NCBI GenBank assembly: GCA_027026755.1
Contig: JALVNE010000181.1
Coordinates: 1-36,491 of the forward strand
DNA from: Sedimenticola sp.
Lineage (GTDB): Bacteria > Pseudomonadota > Gammaproteobacteria > Chromatiales > Chromatiaceae
Direction: 5' to 3'
Length of the DNA stretch: 36,491 nt
Shown: positions 29,110 through 36,491 of the stretch, piece after piece
How positions within the stretch are numbered: the stretch's first letter is position 1
How the letters are laid out: each line of letters starts with the position of its first letter
Made by a program: the position numbers and the translations under genes
The notes under the pieces: generated by a model
Seen by the model: the letters and a program-made list of their open reading frames with translations, nothing else
Databases searched by the model: none
Told to the model about the DNA's origin: nothing

Positions 29110-29276
29110 GGCTATGACCTTCAAACTTGACCAACTAGGATGATACTAGACCATGTTTGAGAAAAAAACAGCCTTTTCCCACCACATGGAAAATCTGCCC
29201 CAGGAAACCATGACAATAGCGGAAATCAATGCTGACTGACGGCCGCCACACATTAGGAAGCAAGTGGGTGATGCCC

Positions 29277-29482
29277 TTATTCGATTTCCCGCAATTTGAG
29301 AAAAGCCGCGCGCGGCGTGACGATGGGCAGGCCCTCTACCTCGCACAATTCCAGCAGGGCTTTGTCGCCGGTGACGAACGGGTCTGCCTTTGCTTCAATG
29401 GCTGCAGCGAGAATCCAGGCATCGTCTGGATCAGGGACGCCTGCAATGGCAGCCAGACATTGGTATCGACGAAGACCTTCAC
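29277..29482 (-). pseudogene. PIN-domain toxin, internally deleted and frameshifted
   Basis: A GTG at 29482 overlaps the antitoxin stop (GTGA) and opens a PIN start, KVFVDTNVWLP. The C-terminal PIN half (DPDDAWILAAAIEAKADPFVTGDKALLEL...) is in a different frame right after it. The 206-bp span is not a multiple of three and lacks about 60 central residues. A full-length gene has therefore lost an internal piece. An ATG-start frame covering only the C-terminal half (29277-29492) is not a sensible gene. Confidence 0.8.
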
Positions 29483-29694
29483 GAGAAGTCACGAAAGAAG
29501 TCTTCGTCCGTCAGATATCCCGCACGTTCGGCGTACGGCCTGAGCAATGCCTGGGTGCGCCGCAGCTCCGCCAGCGCTGCCTGCCGCCGCAACATATCGC
29601 GCACCAGATCACTCTTGCTGCGGTGCTGCGCCTTGGCCAGATCGGTCAGCAGATCATTCAGTTCATCATCGATGCGGATGGTCAAGGTCGTCAT
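29479..29694 (-). CDS. Ribbon-helix-helix (CopG-like) antitoxin, orphan
   Basis: 71 residues. MTTLTIRIDDELNDLLTDLAKAQHRSKSDLVRDMLRR is a ribbon-helix-helix domain; the tail (YAERAGYLTDEDFFRDFS) is the toxin-binding part. Its toxin partner is broken, so it survives as an orphan, possibly still a repressor or able to neutralise a related toxin. Confidence 0.87.
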   Translation of the reverse strand: MTTLTIRIDDELNDLLTDLAKAQHRSKSDLVRDMLRRQAALAELRRTQALLRPYAERAGYLTDEDFFRDFS

Positions 29695-29811
29695 TTCCCG
29701 TTCCTCTGATCGTTTGTACTACATTGGAATACAGGAGGCATCCGCATACTAAGAGGTGCATAATAGTCCTTACCTTGATAGGCAATTCGAGACGAGGAAT
29801 AGACGCTCGCC

Positions 29812-29871
29812 TGTAGGTCGGACTTCAGTCCGACACACAACCGCGGATTGTCGGGCTAAAGCCCGACCTAC
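29812..29871. repeat. REP-like palindromic element, family B, copy 3
   Basis: TGTAGGTCGGACTTCAGTCCGACA on the left and GTCGGGCTAAAGCCCGACCTAC on the right, the same design as at 2981 and 8431. It shows that the CRISPR region carries the same repeat family as the surrounding chromosome. Confidence 0.8.
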
Positions 29872-29957
29872 GATCATAATGCGGCTTCGCGCTAACGCGC
29901 TTATAAAGAATCGGTCAGGACTATTTTGCACATATTAATGTGGAAATACACCAACAA

Positions 29958-30050
29958 CTCCCTCCCCCGCGCGCGGGGGAGGGTTGAGGAGGGGGTGAGT
30001 ATTACCGGTTTCCCCCCTCACCCTAACCCTCTCCCCCGAAGGGGAGAGGG
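29958..30050. repeat. C-rich intergenic repeat block
   Basis: Two facing halves: CTCCCTCCCCCGCGCGCGGG leading to GGAGGGTTGAGGAGGGGG, and CCCCTCACCCTAACCCTCTC leading to CCCCGAAGGGGAGAGGG. Each half folds on itself, and the halves are partly complementary. This matches a widespread bacterial intergenic repeat of the CCCTCACCC...GAGAGGG type. Confidence 0.7.
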
Positions 30051-30173
30051 AATTTCCATGGTCTGGGGTGTGGGGCTGTTCCCCCATGAAAGTTAGTAAG
30101 TCATGCCGTCCTGCCGGACACGCCGCCGGCCTCCTTGCCCAATCCAATCGTCTATTCTTCAGGAGATTCAACG

Positions 30174-31442
30174 ATGAATAAAACCACCCTCCTCTGCACC
30201 GTCGGCGGCAGCTACCAGCCTATCGTCAAGGCCATCGAGCATTTGCGCCCCGACCACGTCTGCTTCATCTGTTCCGATGATGACCCGGCTACCGGCAATA
30301 AAGGCTCTTATACGCAAGTCGAGGGCAAAGGCAATGTGATCAAGGCGCATTTTCAGGATGAGAAGCCGAGTCTGCCGAATATTCCAACCCAGACCGGTTT
30401 GCAGGCGGAGCAGGTTACCGTGCTTCGGGTGGACCCCGATAATCTCGATGACATTTATCGCACCCTCATCGACTGGCTGAGCGGGCGTGATCGCCGGGCC
30501 GAGCGACTAGTCGCGGATTACACCGGCGGCACCAAAACCATGAGTGCCGCGCTGGTGGCGGTGGCGCTGGACGAAGGCATCAAGTTGCAACTGGTTAGCG
30601 GCAGCCGTTCCAATCTGGTGAAAGTGGAATCTGGCGCTGAATATGTCGCCCCCGCCGCGGTATCGGAAAGCCGCTTCCGGCGGCAGCTTGCGCAAGCCAT
30701 GGCGCCCTGGCAGCGCCATTCCTATGATGAAAGCGCCTTGATTCTGGAGAAGATCGAACCGCCTTCACCCCCTGAGCTGCGTGGCGAATATGAGCGGGCA
30801 ATCGGCGTGAGCCGCGCCCTGGCCGCCTGGGACCGTTTCGATCACAAGTCCGCGCGGGATATCCTCTCGCGTTACCGCCCCATACTTGGGCGCTTTTGGG
30901 GGCCGCTGCTTGGTTCTCTGGATCTCATAAACAACCCAGAGCGCAGCGAACCCATGCGTCTGCTCGACCTGTGGCGCAATGCCGAGCGCCGCGCCACCCA
31001 AGGACGGTATGACGACGCCGTGGCGCGGACCTATCGCCTGCTGGAATGGAGCGCGCAGTGGATACTTCAAACCAGGGCGGGCATCGCGACGAACGACGTG
31101 CCAGAGGACAAGATCCCACCAGGCATCGAACTGACACGCAACAGACAAGGGCAATATCAGGCGGGACTGTTCAATGCCTGGGCGATGGTGGCAAATTACG
31201 GTGGCGAAGCCGTGGCCGAATTCTGGGATGCCGAGGAGCAGAGCATGCTCGATCTGCTGAAAAGCCGTAATCACTCCATCCTCGCCCATGGATTCGAACC
31301 GATCTCCATCGGACACTGGCAGGCCTTCGCGCGGTGGGTGAGCGAAAAGCTGCTGCCTCTGCTGCTAACGCTAACGGCCGAGGAACCTTATCGGATCAGA
31401 CACCTGCCGGAGCAATTGCCGACAATGTTGCCACAGATCTGA
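30174..31442 (+). CDS. CARF-HEPN ribonuclease, TIGR02710-like (Csm6-type)
   Basis: 422 residues from the ATG at 30174, 8 bases after AGGAG. The N-terminal CARF domain has LLCTVGGSYQPIVKAIEHLRPDHVCFICSDD and ADYTGGTKTMSAALVAVAL, the ligand loop typical of the TIGR02710 group. The C-terminal half (MRLLDLWRNAERRATQGRYDDAVARTYRLLEW...) is helical, with RNHSILAHG near residue 365 as the HEPN R-x6-H type motif. I infer a cOA-activated RNase that degrades RNA during infection. It heads a three-gene operon with another CARF-HEPN gene and cad1. It lies 124 bp from the next gene. Confidence 0.85.
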   Translation: MNKTTLLCTVGGSYQPIVKAIEHLRPDHVCFICSDDDPATGNKGSYTQVEGKGNVIKAHFQDEKPSLPNIPTQTGLQAEQVTVLRVDPDNLDDIYRTLIDWLSGRDRRAERLVADYTGGTKTMSAALVAVALDEGIKLQLVSGSRSNLVKVESGAEYVAPAAVSESRFRRQLAQAMAPWQRHSYDESALILEKIEPPSPPELRGEYERAIGVSRALAAWDRFDHKSARDILSRYRPILGRFWGPLLGSLDLINNPERSEPMRLLDLWRNAERRATQGRYDDAVARTYRLLEWSAQWILQTRAGIATNDVPEDKIPPGIELTRNRQGQYQAGLFNAWAMVANYGGEAVAEFWDAEEQSMLDLLKSRNHSILAHGFEPISIGHWQAFARWVSEKLLPLLLTLTAEEPYRIRHLPEQLPTMLPQI

Positions 31443-31566
31443 GTGTTGACCATGGATTTCGTTCCTCTCATGAGACATTTCGGAAGCCATTCTCGTCGAT
31501 TTATATTGCTCCGTGACACAACAAAGACACAATAACACGCCTCTTTTGGCCTAAAAGGAGCCCGTC

Positions 31567-32817
31567 ATGACGCACACGCTCATCACTTTTCTGGGCCGAT
31601 CGCCACGCGGTGAGAACGGTTATCGTACCACCCGCTATGTTTTCGACAATGGTTCCAAAAGCGAACCGGTCGCTTTTTTTGGCTGGGAGCTGGCCAAACG
31701 CCTGCGCCCTGGCCGTCTGGTGATACTGGGTACTGCCGGCAGTATGTGGGATCATTTGTTCGAAGGAGACATCGACCTGGGTGGCGAAGGTGAACAGCAA
31801 CGGATCGCCCTCATGGAAGCGGTGGAAGCCAAGGCCGTGGATCAAGCCATGCTGACGCCCCTGGCCAAGCTGTTTGCCGCCCCTTTGGGCTGCGATGTTC
31901 GTTTGCGCATTATCCCCTATTGCCGAACCCCGCAAGAACAATCAGAGCTGCTGCGCATCCTGGCGGAAGAAGTAAACAAGTACGACCGCATCGACCTGGA
32001 TGTCACCCACGGATTCCGTCATCTGCCCATGCTGATGTTGCTGGCAGCCATGTATCTGCGCCTGGCCAGGGACGCGGAGATCACCAGCATCTGGTATGGG
32101 GCCTTCGACCCCGATACCGGGAACGCACCGGTCATGGAGCTGTCGGGAATGCTGCGTTTCATGGACTGGCTGCAGGCCTTGCAGGGCTTCGACAAGGACG
32201 GTGACTATGGCGTGTTCGTCCCCTTGCTGGAGCAGTCCGGCGCGGAAGATCAGCTGGTCAAGCCCCTGCGGCGGGCGGCCTATTTTGAGAACATTCTCAA
32301 CGTGGGTGAAGCGACAGGCGAGCTGCGCAAGGCCCTGAGGCAAATGGGAAACGTCCGGCTGGATATGCCGGAAGCCGAGCTAATCCTGCCTGTTCTGCGT
32401 GAACGCCTGGCCTGGGTGGGCGAGAAAAAGCAGTTCGAGAAACAAATCCACTTGGCCCGCCACGCCCTGGATCATGAAGACTATCTGCGCGCCGTGCTTT
32501 ATCTTTTCGAGGCGGTAATCACCCGCCTGTGCCAACAAGCACAAGTGGGCATCCATGATTTCGAAGGGCGTGAGCAGGCCCGCAAGGACTATGAACAAAA
32601 ACTTCGCGCCTTTCCTGATGAACGTGACCGCTACCGCCTGTTGAAAAACCTGCGCAACCAAGTCGCTCACGGCACCCGTCCTTCAAAAGGGGATGTGCAG
32701 AAAGTGCTGCTCGACGGGGAGCGCATGCGCGAAACACTGAAGATGCTGCTGCAGGCCGTGGAAGGCGGCGACCTGCCGTCTGCGAAAGTCTTGCAGTCCT
32801 CAAGAGAACTACGATGA
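31567..32817 (+). CDS. CARF-HEPN ribonuclease, TIGR02221 (Csx1/Csx2)-like
   Basis: 416 residues; AAAGGAG lies 6 bases before the ATG. The opening THTLITFLGRSPRGENGYRTTRYVF and DLDVTHGFRHLPMLMLLAAMYLR are CARF features of the TIGR02221 group. LKNLRNQVAHG (R363, H368) is a canonical R-x4-H HEPN motif near the C-terminus. I infer a second cOA-dependent RNase, distinct in type from the gene before it, so two ligand sizes or RNA specificities are possible. It overlaps cad1 by 4 bp (ATGA), so RNase and deaminase are translationally coupled. Confidence 0.87.
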   Translation: MTHTLITFLGRSPRGENGYRTTRYVFDNGSKSEPVAFFGWELAKRLRPGRLVILGTAGSMWDHLFEGDIDLGGEGEQQRIALMEAVEAKAVDQAMLTPLAKLFAAPLGCDVRLRIIPYCRTPQEQSELLRILAEEVNKYDRIDLDVTHGFRHLPMLMLLAAMYLRLARDAEITSIWYGAFDPDTGNAPVMELSGMLRFMDWLQALQGFDKDGDYGVFVPLLEQSGAEDQLVKPLRRAAYFENILNVGEATGELRKALRQMGNVRLDMPEAELILPVLRERLAWVGEKKQFEKQIHLARHALDHEDYLRAVLYLFEAVITRLCQQAQVGIHDFEGREQARKDYEQKLRAFPDERDRYRLLKNLRNQVAHGTRPSKGDVQKVLLDGERMRETLKMLLQAVEGGDLPSAKVLQSSRELR

Positions 32818-34970
32818 ATATTCTGCTTTGCACCCTGGGCCAGAGCTGGGCCGTGATTCCGGAGATCTACGCCCTGCTTGCGCCGGAACAATGCCCTTTG
32901 TATCAACAGCATCCCCAACACGAGGCCATCGAGGCTGTCCGCCAGCGCTATGACCTTACAGCGCCGGACGAGCTGTGGGTGGTCACAACGGCGGGGGATG
33001 ATGTAACATCCGGCCTGGAGCGGCTGCAAGGCTGGTGCAGGGGGCTTCCTCAACCACCTCAGTTGCGGGCCTGGCGCACCACCGAGGTGGGAGACATCGC
33101 CAGCGAGGCCGAGGGTAATCGGGTAAGGGAACTGATCTACCGGGCCGTACTGCTGGCCAGCGAGCGGCTGGAAGGAGGACGATTGTTTTTGTCCCTGGCC
33201 GGCGGACGCAAAACCATGTCCGCCGATTTGCAAAGCGCTGGCATGCAAATGGGCTGTCATGCCCTGTTGCATGTCATCGCACCGCCAGTCAAGCAATTGA
33301 GCGAGCGATTGCGTCGCGCCAACCCCGAGGATCTGCTCACCCCCCTGGCAACGGAAGACTGCCACGGCCTGCTTCCCCTGGTGGTGGGCGTAGGGCGTCG
33401 CAGCGAGCTGCTGGATGTGAACGCGGGCGATACGCACCCCATCTGTTCCAGGGATTATCCCCTGCCCTTCCCGGAAGACACTGAAATTATCGACTGGCCG
33501 GGTGATGATCGTTCACTGCCAGCCGAGCTGGAGCAGCGCGAGCAGGAAAGCGGCCGCCTCCTGGGCAACTATCTGGAAACCCTGGTGCGGGAAGAACCTC
33601 ACGGCAACTGGCGCAGCTTGTACCGTCTGCCGCCCCGCACCATCGACGCCCTGCGCCAAAAGCGCCTCGATGGCGACGATGAAGACTGGCTACGGGCACT
33701 GCCGAAGGTGGACCTGCATCGTCACATCGGCGGCGCTATCGGCCTGGCTGCCCAACGTAAGGTTGGCGCGGCCATTTGGGAAGACCTGGCTCCCAATGAG
33801 CAGGCCGCAGCTCTGGATGCGGTGAGCGAATTATTGAAAACGCGGGAATGGCCATGGGATTGGCCCAGACAGATTCGTAGCCGTGATCTGCCCCGTAGCC
33901 ATCAGATTGCCGCCTTGCTGGTGCATGCCGACGATGCGGCGCTGCAGCACAATCTGTGGCAAGTCACGGAAATCAATGGACGGCGTTTCGCGCTGAAATC
34001 ACGCCACCAAGAGGGCTTCAGCGCCTATGAGCGCCCTGGAGAACTGGCCGGTTCTGCCCTGCTCGGCCATCCCGCCGCCCTGCGCCCTTATCTCAGTGCC
34101 GTACTGGCTGGCGCCCACGCCGAAGGGCTGTGGTATCTGGAGCTGCGCGGCAGCCCGCATAAATACCGCGACACACTGACCGGGCAGCTCGAATTCCTGC
34201 GCGAGATTCGTGACCAGGTAGCTTCGGAAGCGCAGATGACGCCACCACTGCTGGTGCGTTTCATCATCATCGCCGACCGGCGGAATTCGCAAAAGGCGGA
34301 ACAAGCCGTGAACCTCGCGGTGCAGGCGCGGCAGGAACTCGGCGATTTCGTCGTCGGCCTGGACATTGCCGGTGATGAATCGGCAGACAGCGAACAGTCC
34401 GCGCGATTGCTGGCTGACAAATTCGATCCGGCATTTGCCGCCTGTCTCCCCATTACCATTCATGCTGGTGAGGGCGAACCGGCCGACAAGATCTGGGCGG
34501 CGGCTTATCGTCTGCACGCCGACCGGGTGGGGCACGGGCTGACGCTGAACCAGCATGCGGATTTGCGGGATCGCTTTCGTGACCGCAGCCTGTGCCTGGA
34601 ACTCTGCCCCACCTCCAATCTGGAAGTGGTGGGTTTCCACCATCCTGACCTGCCCGAAAGCCGGGGTTTCCCCCGTTACCCATTGATGGATTATTGGCGT
34701 TACGGACTCACCCTGACCCTCTGCACCGACAACCCCGGTATCAGCCGCACCACCCTGGCGCGGGAATATATCACCGCGTCGCGCCTAAGCACAGACGGCA
34801 TCAGCCGCTGGCAGGCCCTGGCCATGATCCGGCAAGGCTTTCGCCATGCCTTCCTCCCCGCCGACTTGCGCAGCCGCATTATCAAACAGGCCGATGCCAC
34901 CATCTACCGCTTGCATATCCGTAACAGCAACGATGATGGTCCGGGCGAAACAAAGGCCGCCTCAACGTAA
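32814..34970 (+). CDS. cad1: Cad1, CARF-adenosine deaminase fusion
   Basis: 718 residues. The N-terminal CARF domain (about 1-180) has LLCTLGQSWAVIPEIYALL and LSLAGGRKTMSADLQSAGMQMG. The C-terminal half is an adenosine/AMP deaminase: H302 and H304 in VDLHRHIGG, HAGEGE with H550 and E553, H574 in VGHG, and D639 in CTDNPGIS. These match the zinc ligands and catalytic residues of ADA. The residue after D639 is Asn, where classical ADA has Asp. Cad1 proteins of type III systems are known to convert ATP to ITP when cyclic oligoadenylate binds the CARF domain, arresting growth. The stop codon lies inside an 11-bp inverted repeat, so the last residues may have been changed by an insertion. It is coupled to the Csx1/2-like gene by a 4-bp overlap. 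Confidence 0.93.
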   Translation: MNILLCTLGQSWAVIPEIYALLAPEQCPLYQQHPQHEAIEAVRQRYDLTAPDELWVVTTAGDDVTSGLERLQGWCRGLPQPPQLRAWRTTEVGDIASEAEGNRVRELIYRAVLLASERLEGGRLFLSLAGGRKTMSADLQSAGMQMGCHALLHVIAPPVKQLSERLRRANPEDLLTPLATEDCHGLLPLVVGVGRRSELLDVNAGDTHPICSRDYPLPFPEDTEIIDWPGDDRSLPAELEQREQESGRLLGNYLETLVREEPHGNWRSLYRLPPRTIDALRQKRLDGDDEDWLRALPKVDLHRHIGGAIGLAAQRKVGAAIWEDLAPNEQAAALDAVSELLKTREWPWDWPRQIRSRDLPRSHQIAALLVHADDAALQHNLWQVTEINGRRFALKSRHQEGFSAYERPGELAGSALLGHPAALRPYLSAVLAGAHAEGLWYLELRGSPHKYRDTLTGQLEFLREIRDQVASEAQMTPPLLVRFIIIADRRNSQKAEQAVNLAVQARQELGDFVVGLDIAGDESADSEQSARLLADKFDPAFAACLPITIHAGEGEPADKIWAAAYRLHADRVGHGLTLNQHADLRDRFRDRSLCLELCPTSNLEVVGFHHPDLPESRGFPRYPLMDYWRYGLTLTLCTDNPGISRTTLAREYITASRLSTDGISRWQALAMIRQGFRHAFLPADLRSRIIKQADATIYRLHIRNSNDDGPGETKAAST

Positions 34971-35086
34971 CTACTCAGATTGCCGCTGAAATTCGTCAGA
35001 TCAAGACAAAAAATGTGAGTTTACAAATGTAAATGACCATTTTTTAACACAGAGCTGGCGTATTTTAGTGGTGAGCTGAGTAGTTA
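34968..35086. mobile_element. Possible MITE-like element with 11-bp inverted ends
   Basis: TAACTACTCAG at 34968-34978 and CTGAGTAGTTA at 35076-35086 are perfect inverse copies. The 97 bp between are AT-rich, unlike the flanks, and contain AAAAAATG...CATTTTTT (35008-35045), which would act as a two-way terminator, around TTTACA-AA-TGTAAA. The left end supplies the cad1 stop codon. I see no clear target-site duplication. Confidence 0.5.
35008..35045. terminator. Two-way terminator-like hairpin after cad1
   Basis: AAAAAATG and CATTTTTT pair over 8 bp, with an inner palindrome (TTTACA / TGTAAA). The T-run lies on the far side in both directions. It would end the CARF operon before the small membrane gene. 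Confidence 0.5.
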
Positions 35087-35132
35087 GGCCCCAACAAAGA
35101 AAATTGGATGCCAGTATGGTATTTTTTCCACC

Positions 35133-35336
35133 ATGAACCCCCCGTCTTTGAACAAGAATTCGGATCGAAGCCTGGTCACGGCCTTGCTGCTCATACTGGT
35201 TTTCGTCACGCCTTTTGCCGGCCTGTGGTCCCGTGTCCTGATGATCTGGTATCTGCCTTATGTGCTCTGGCTGGGCATTGTGATACTGATTGCTTTTTCC
35301 CTGCGCCGCGGACAGGAGGATGACAGCGAACCATGA
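35133..35336 (+). CDS. Small two-helix membrane protein upstream of the CbrA-like kinase
   Basis: 67 residues. Two hydrophobic helices, about 14-33 (LVTALLLILVFVTPFAGLW) and 38-57 (IWYLPYVLWLGIVILIAFSL), end in a positively then negatively charged tail. Its stop overlaps the next start by 4 bp (ATGA). Small membrane genes in this place are known before cbrA in Pseudomonas (cbrX), and this may be the counterpart, though similarity is not shown. No good SD precedes the ATG, so the true start could be an internal one. Confidence 0.7.
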   Translation: MNPPSLNKNSDRSLVTALLLILVFVTPFAGLWSRVLMIWYLPYVLWLGIVILIAFSLRRGQEDDSEP

Positions 35337-36491
35337 CTCTGGAGCTGTCGTCCCTGTTCACTGCAGGCTTTCTGTATCTGGTACTGCTGTTTCTCATCGC
35401 CTATGTCACGGACCGGGGGGTGATTCCTGAAAGCTGGGTTTCCCATCCCCTCATCTATACCTTGTCTCTGGGCGTGTACGCCACCTCTTGGACTTACTAC
35501 GGCAGCGTGGGCTTTGCCAATTCCAGTGGCTATTTGTTCCTTACCATCTACCTGGGCGTGACCCTGGCCTTTGCCCTCAGCCCGGTATTGCTGCGCCCCA
35601 TTCTGCGCCTGACCAGTGAATACCAGCTCAGCTCCCTGGCAGATCTGTTCGCCTTCCGCTACCGCAGCCAGGTGGTGGGGGTGCTGGTCACTTTGTTCAT
35701 GCTCATCGGCGCCCTGCCCTATATCGCCCTGCAGATTCGCGCCGTCACCCAGTCACTGCAGGAGCTGACCCAGGAAGCGCCACCCCATATCCTGGCCCTG
35801 GTGTTCTGCATCACCCTCACGGCCTTTGCCATCCTGTTCGGCGCCCGGCATATCTCGCCGCGCCAGAAACACCGGGGACTGGTCATGGCCATTGCCTTCG
35901 AATCTCTGGTGAAGCTGGTGACGCTGCTGGGCGTGGGCCTGTTCGCCCTGTTTGGCGTCTTCGGCGGCCCGGACAAGCTGAACCAGTGGCTGATCCAGCA
36001 TCCGGATGCCATCGAAAAACTCTACGAGCCCGTGGGCAGCAGTCAGTGGAGCACCCTGATCTTTCTTGCCTTTGGCGCGGCCTTTCTGTTGCCCCGGCAG
36101 TTCCACATGCTGTTTGCCGAAAACCTGAAGGAAGACAATCTGCGGGTGGCCAGCTGGAGCTTTCCCCTGTTCCTGCTGCTGCTCAACCTGCCCATTCCCG
36201 TGATTCTCTGGGCAGGACATGATCTCGGCCTGGGCACGGACCCTGATTACTATGTCCTGAGCATCACCCTGTCCCAGGGCCATTCCTGGCTGCCCATGCT
36301 GACCTTCATCGGCGGTATCTCCGCCGCCAGCGCCATGGTCATTATCACCACCCTGGCCCTGTCTTCCATGTGCATGAATCACCTGGTGCTGCCGGCAAGC
36401 TATCCCGACCCCCGGGTGAACCTGTATTACTGGCTGCTGTGGGGGCGGCGGCTGATGATCGGCCTGATCATTCTCGCCGGCTACAGTTTCT
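35333..36491 (+). CDS. CbrA-like sodium:solute symporter / histidine kinase, 5' part
   Basis: The frame opens with ATG at 35333 and runs 386 codons to the window edge without a stop. The visible part is a series of transmembrane helices of the SSS transporter type: FLYLVLLFLIAYVTDRGVI, YTLSLGVYATSWTYYGSVGFA, SLADLFAFRYRSQ, LMIGLIILAGY and others. YATSWTYYGSVG and LADLFAFRYR are typical of the N-terminal domain of CbrA-type sensor kinases, which carry PAS and kinase domains beyond this point. Those domains are outside the window, so a plain SSS symporter is not excluded. The coupled small upstream gene favours the kinase. Confidence 0.82.
   Translation, partial: MTLELSSLFTAGFLYLVLLFLIAYVTDRGVIPESWVSHPLIYTLSLGVYATSWTYYGSVGFANSSGYLFLTIYLGVTLAFALSPVLLRPILRLTSEYQLSSLADLFAFRYRSQVVGVLVTLFMLIGALPYIALQIRAVTQSLQELTQEAPPHILALVFCITLTAFAILFGARHISPRQKHRGLVMAIAFESLVKLVTLLGVGLFALFGVFGGPDKLNQWLIQHPDAIEKLYEPVGSSQWSTLIFLAFGAAFLLPRQFHMLFAENLKEDNLRVASWSFPLFLLLLNLPIPVILWAGHDLGLGTDPDYYVLSITLSQGHSWLPMLTFIGGISAASAMVIITTLALSSMCMNHLVLPASYPDPRVNLYYWLLWGRRLMIGLIILAGYSF

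Larger units (their letters stand above)
29695..30173. other. Repeat-filled gap before the CARF operon
   Basis: No gene is supported. It contains a family B REP element (29812-29871), a C-rich direct/inverted repeat block (29958-30050), and AGGAG at 30161-30165 for the next gene. A promoter for the CARF operon should lie here, but I see no strong hexamers. Confidence 0.65.

Noticed and set aside
29153..29239. 28-codon frame ending in TMTIAEINAD
   Set aside because: It resembles the start of some antitoxins but has no continuation, no clear RBS and no partner; probably chance or a tiny remnant.

Overview
The window looks like chromosome of a GC-rich gammaproteobacterium, probably a sulfur oxidiser. 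It carries a sulfide:quinone oxidoreductase, an exported DUF302 protein, bacterial-type IspG, and the start of a CbrA-like symporter-kinase. Several families of short palindromic intergenic repeats typical of such genomes are scattered through it. Species cannot be named from the sequence alone.

Layout. 1-852: no convincing gene, one 102-bp REP-like element. 853-1440: an exported protein built almost entirely of Met-Ser-Gly/Met-Gly-Gly triplets. 1684-8945 (all minus strand): ispG, sqr, a DUF302 gene, an mscS-type channel overlapping an RCK potassium channel, and a small membrane protein. 9158-11514: a CRISPR adaptation cluster of unusual make-up, cas2 - cas1 - a second cas1-like gene without the catalytic residues - a second cas2. 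11593-18580: a CRISPR array with 102 repeats of 36 bp by my count, decaying at its far end. 18999-34970: cas6, a CARF-winged-helix protein, a complete type III-A effector operon (cas10, csm2-csm5), and a three-gene CARF operon: two CARF-HEPN ribonucleases and Cad1, a CARF-adenosine deaminase. Three toxin-antitoxin modules (one broken) sit on the opposite strand between these blocks. 35133 to the end: a small membrane protein and the 5' part of a CbrA-like kinase, back in ordinary chromosome.

How it fits together. The array is transcribed on the + strand: the leader lies after the second cas2, the degenerate repeat is at the far end, and the repeat ends in the type III tag ATTAAGAC. Cas6 would cut the transcript and Cas10-Csm would use the crRNAs to bind phage RNA. 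The Cas10 HD and GGDD motifs and the Csm3 catalytic Asp are intact, so the complex should cut DNA and RNA and make cyclic oligoadenylate. Four CARF proteins are candidate receivers: one regulator, two RNases and one ATP-depleting deaminase.

Most notable observations: (i) the duplicated, partly catalytically dead Cas1/Cas2 set; (ii) a CRISPR-repeat relic that supplies the ribosome binding site of cas6; (iii) spacers whose reverse complements read as homologous phage peptides, with an excess lying over Shine-Dalgarno/ATG sites or perfect hairpins; (iv) a Cad1-type deaminase stacked with two HEPN effectors and a CARF regulator.
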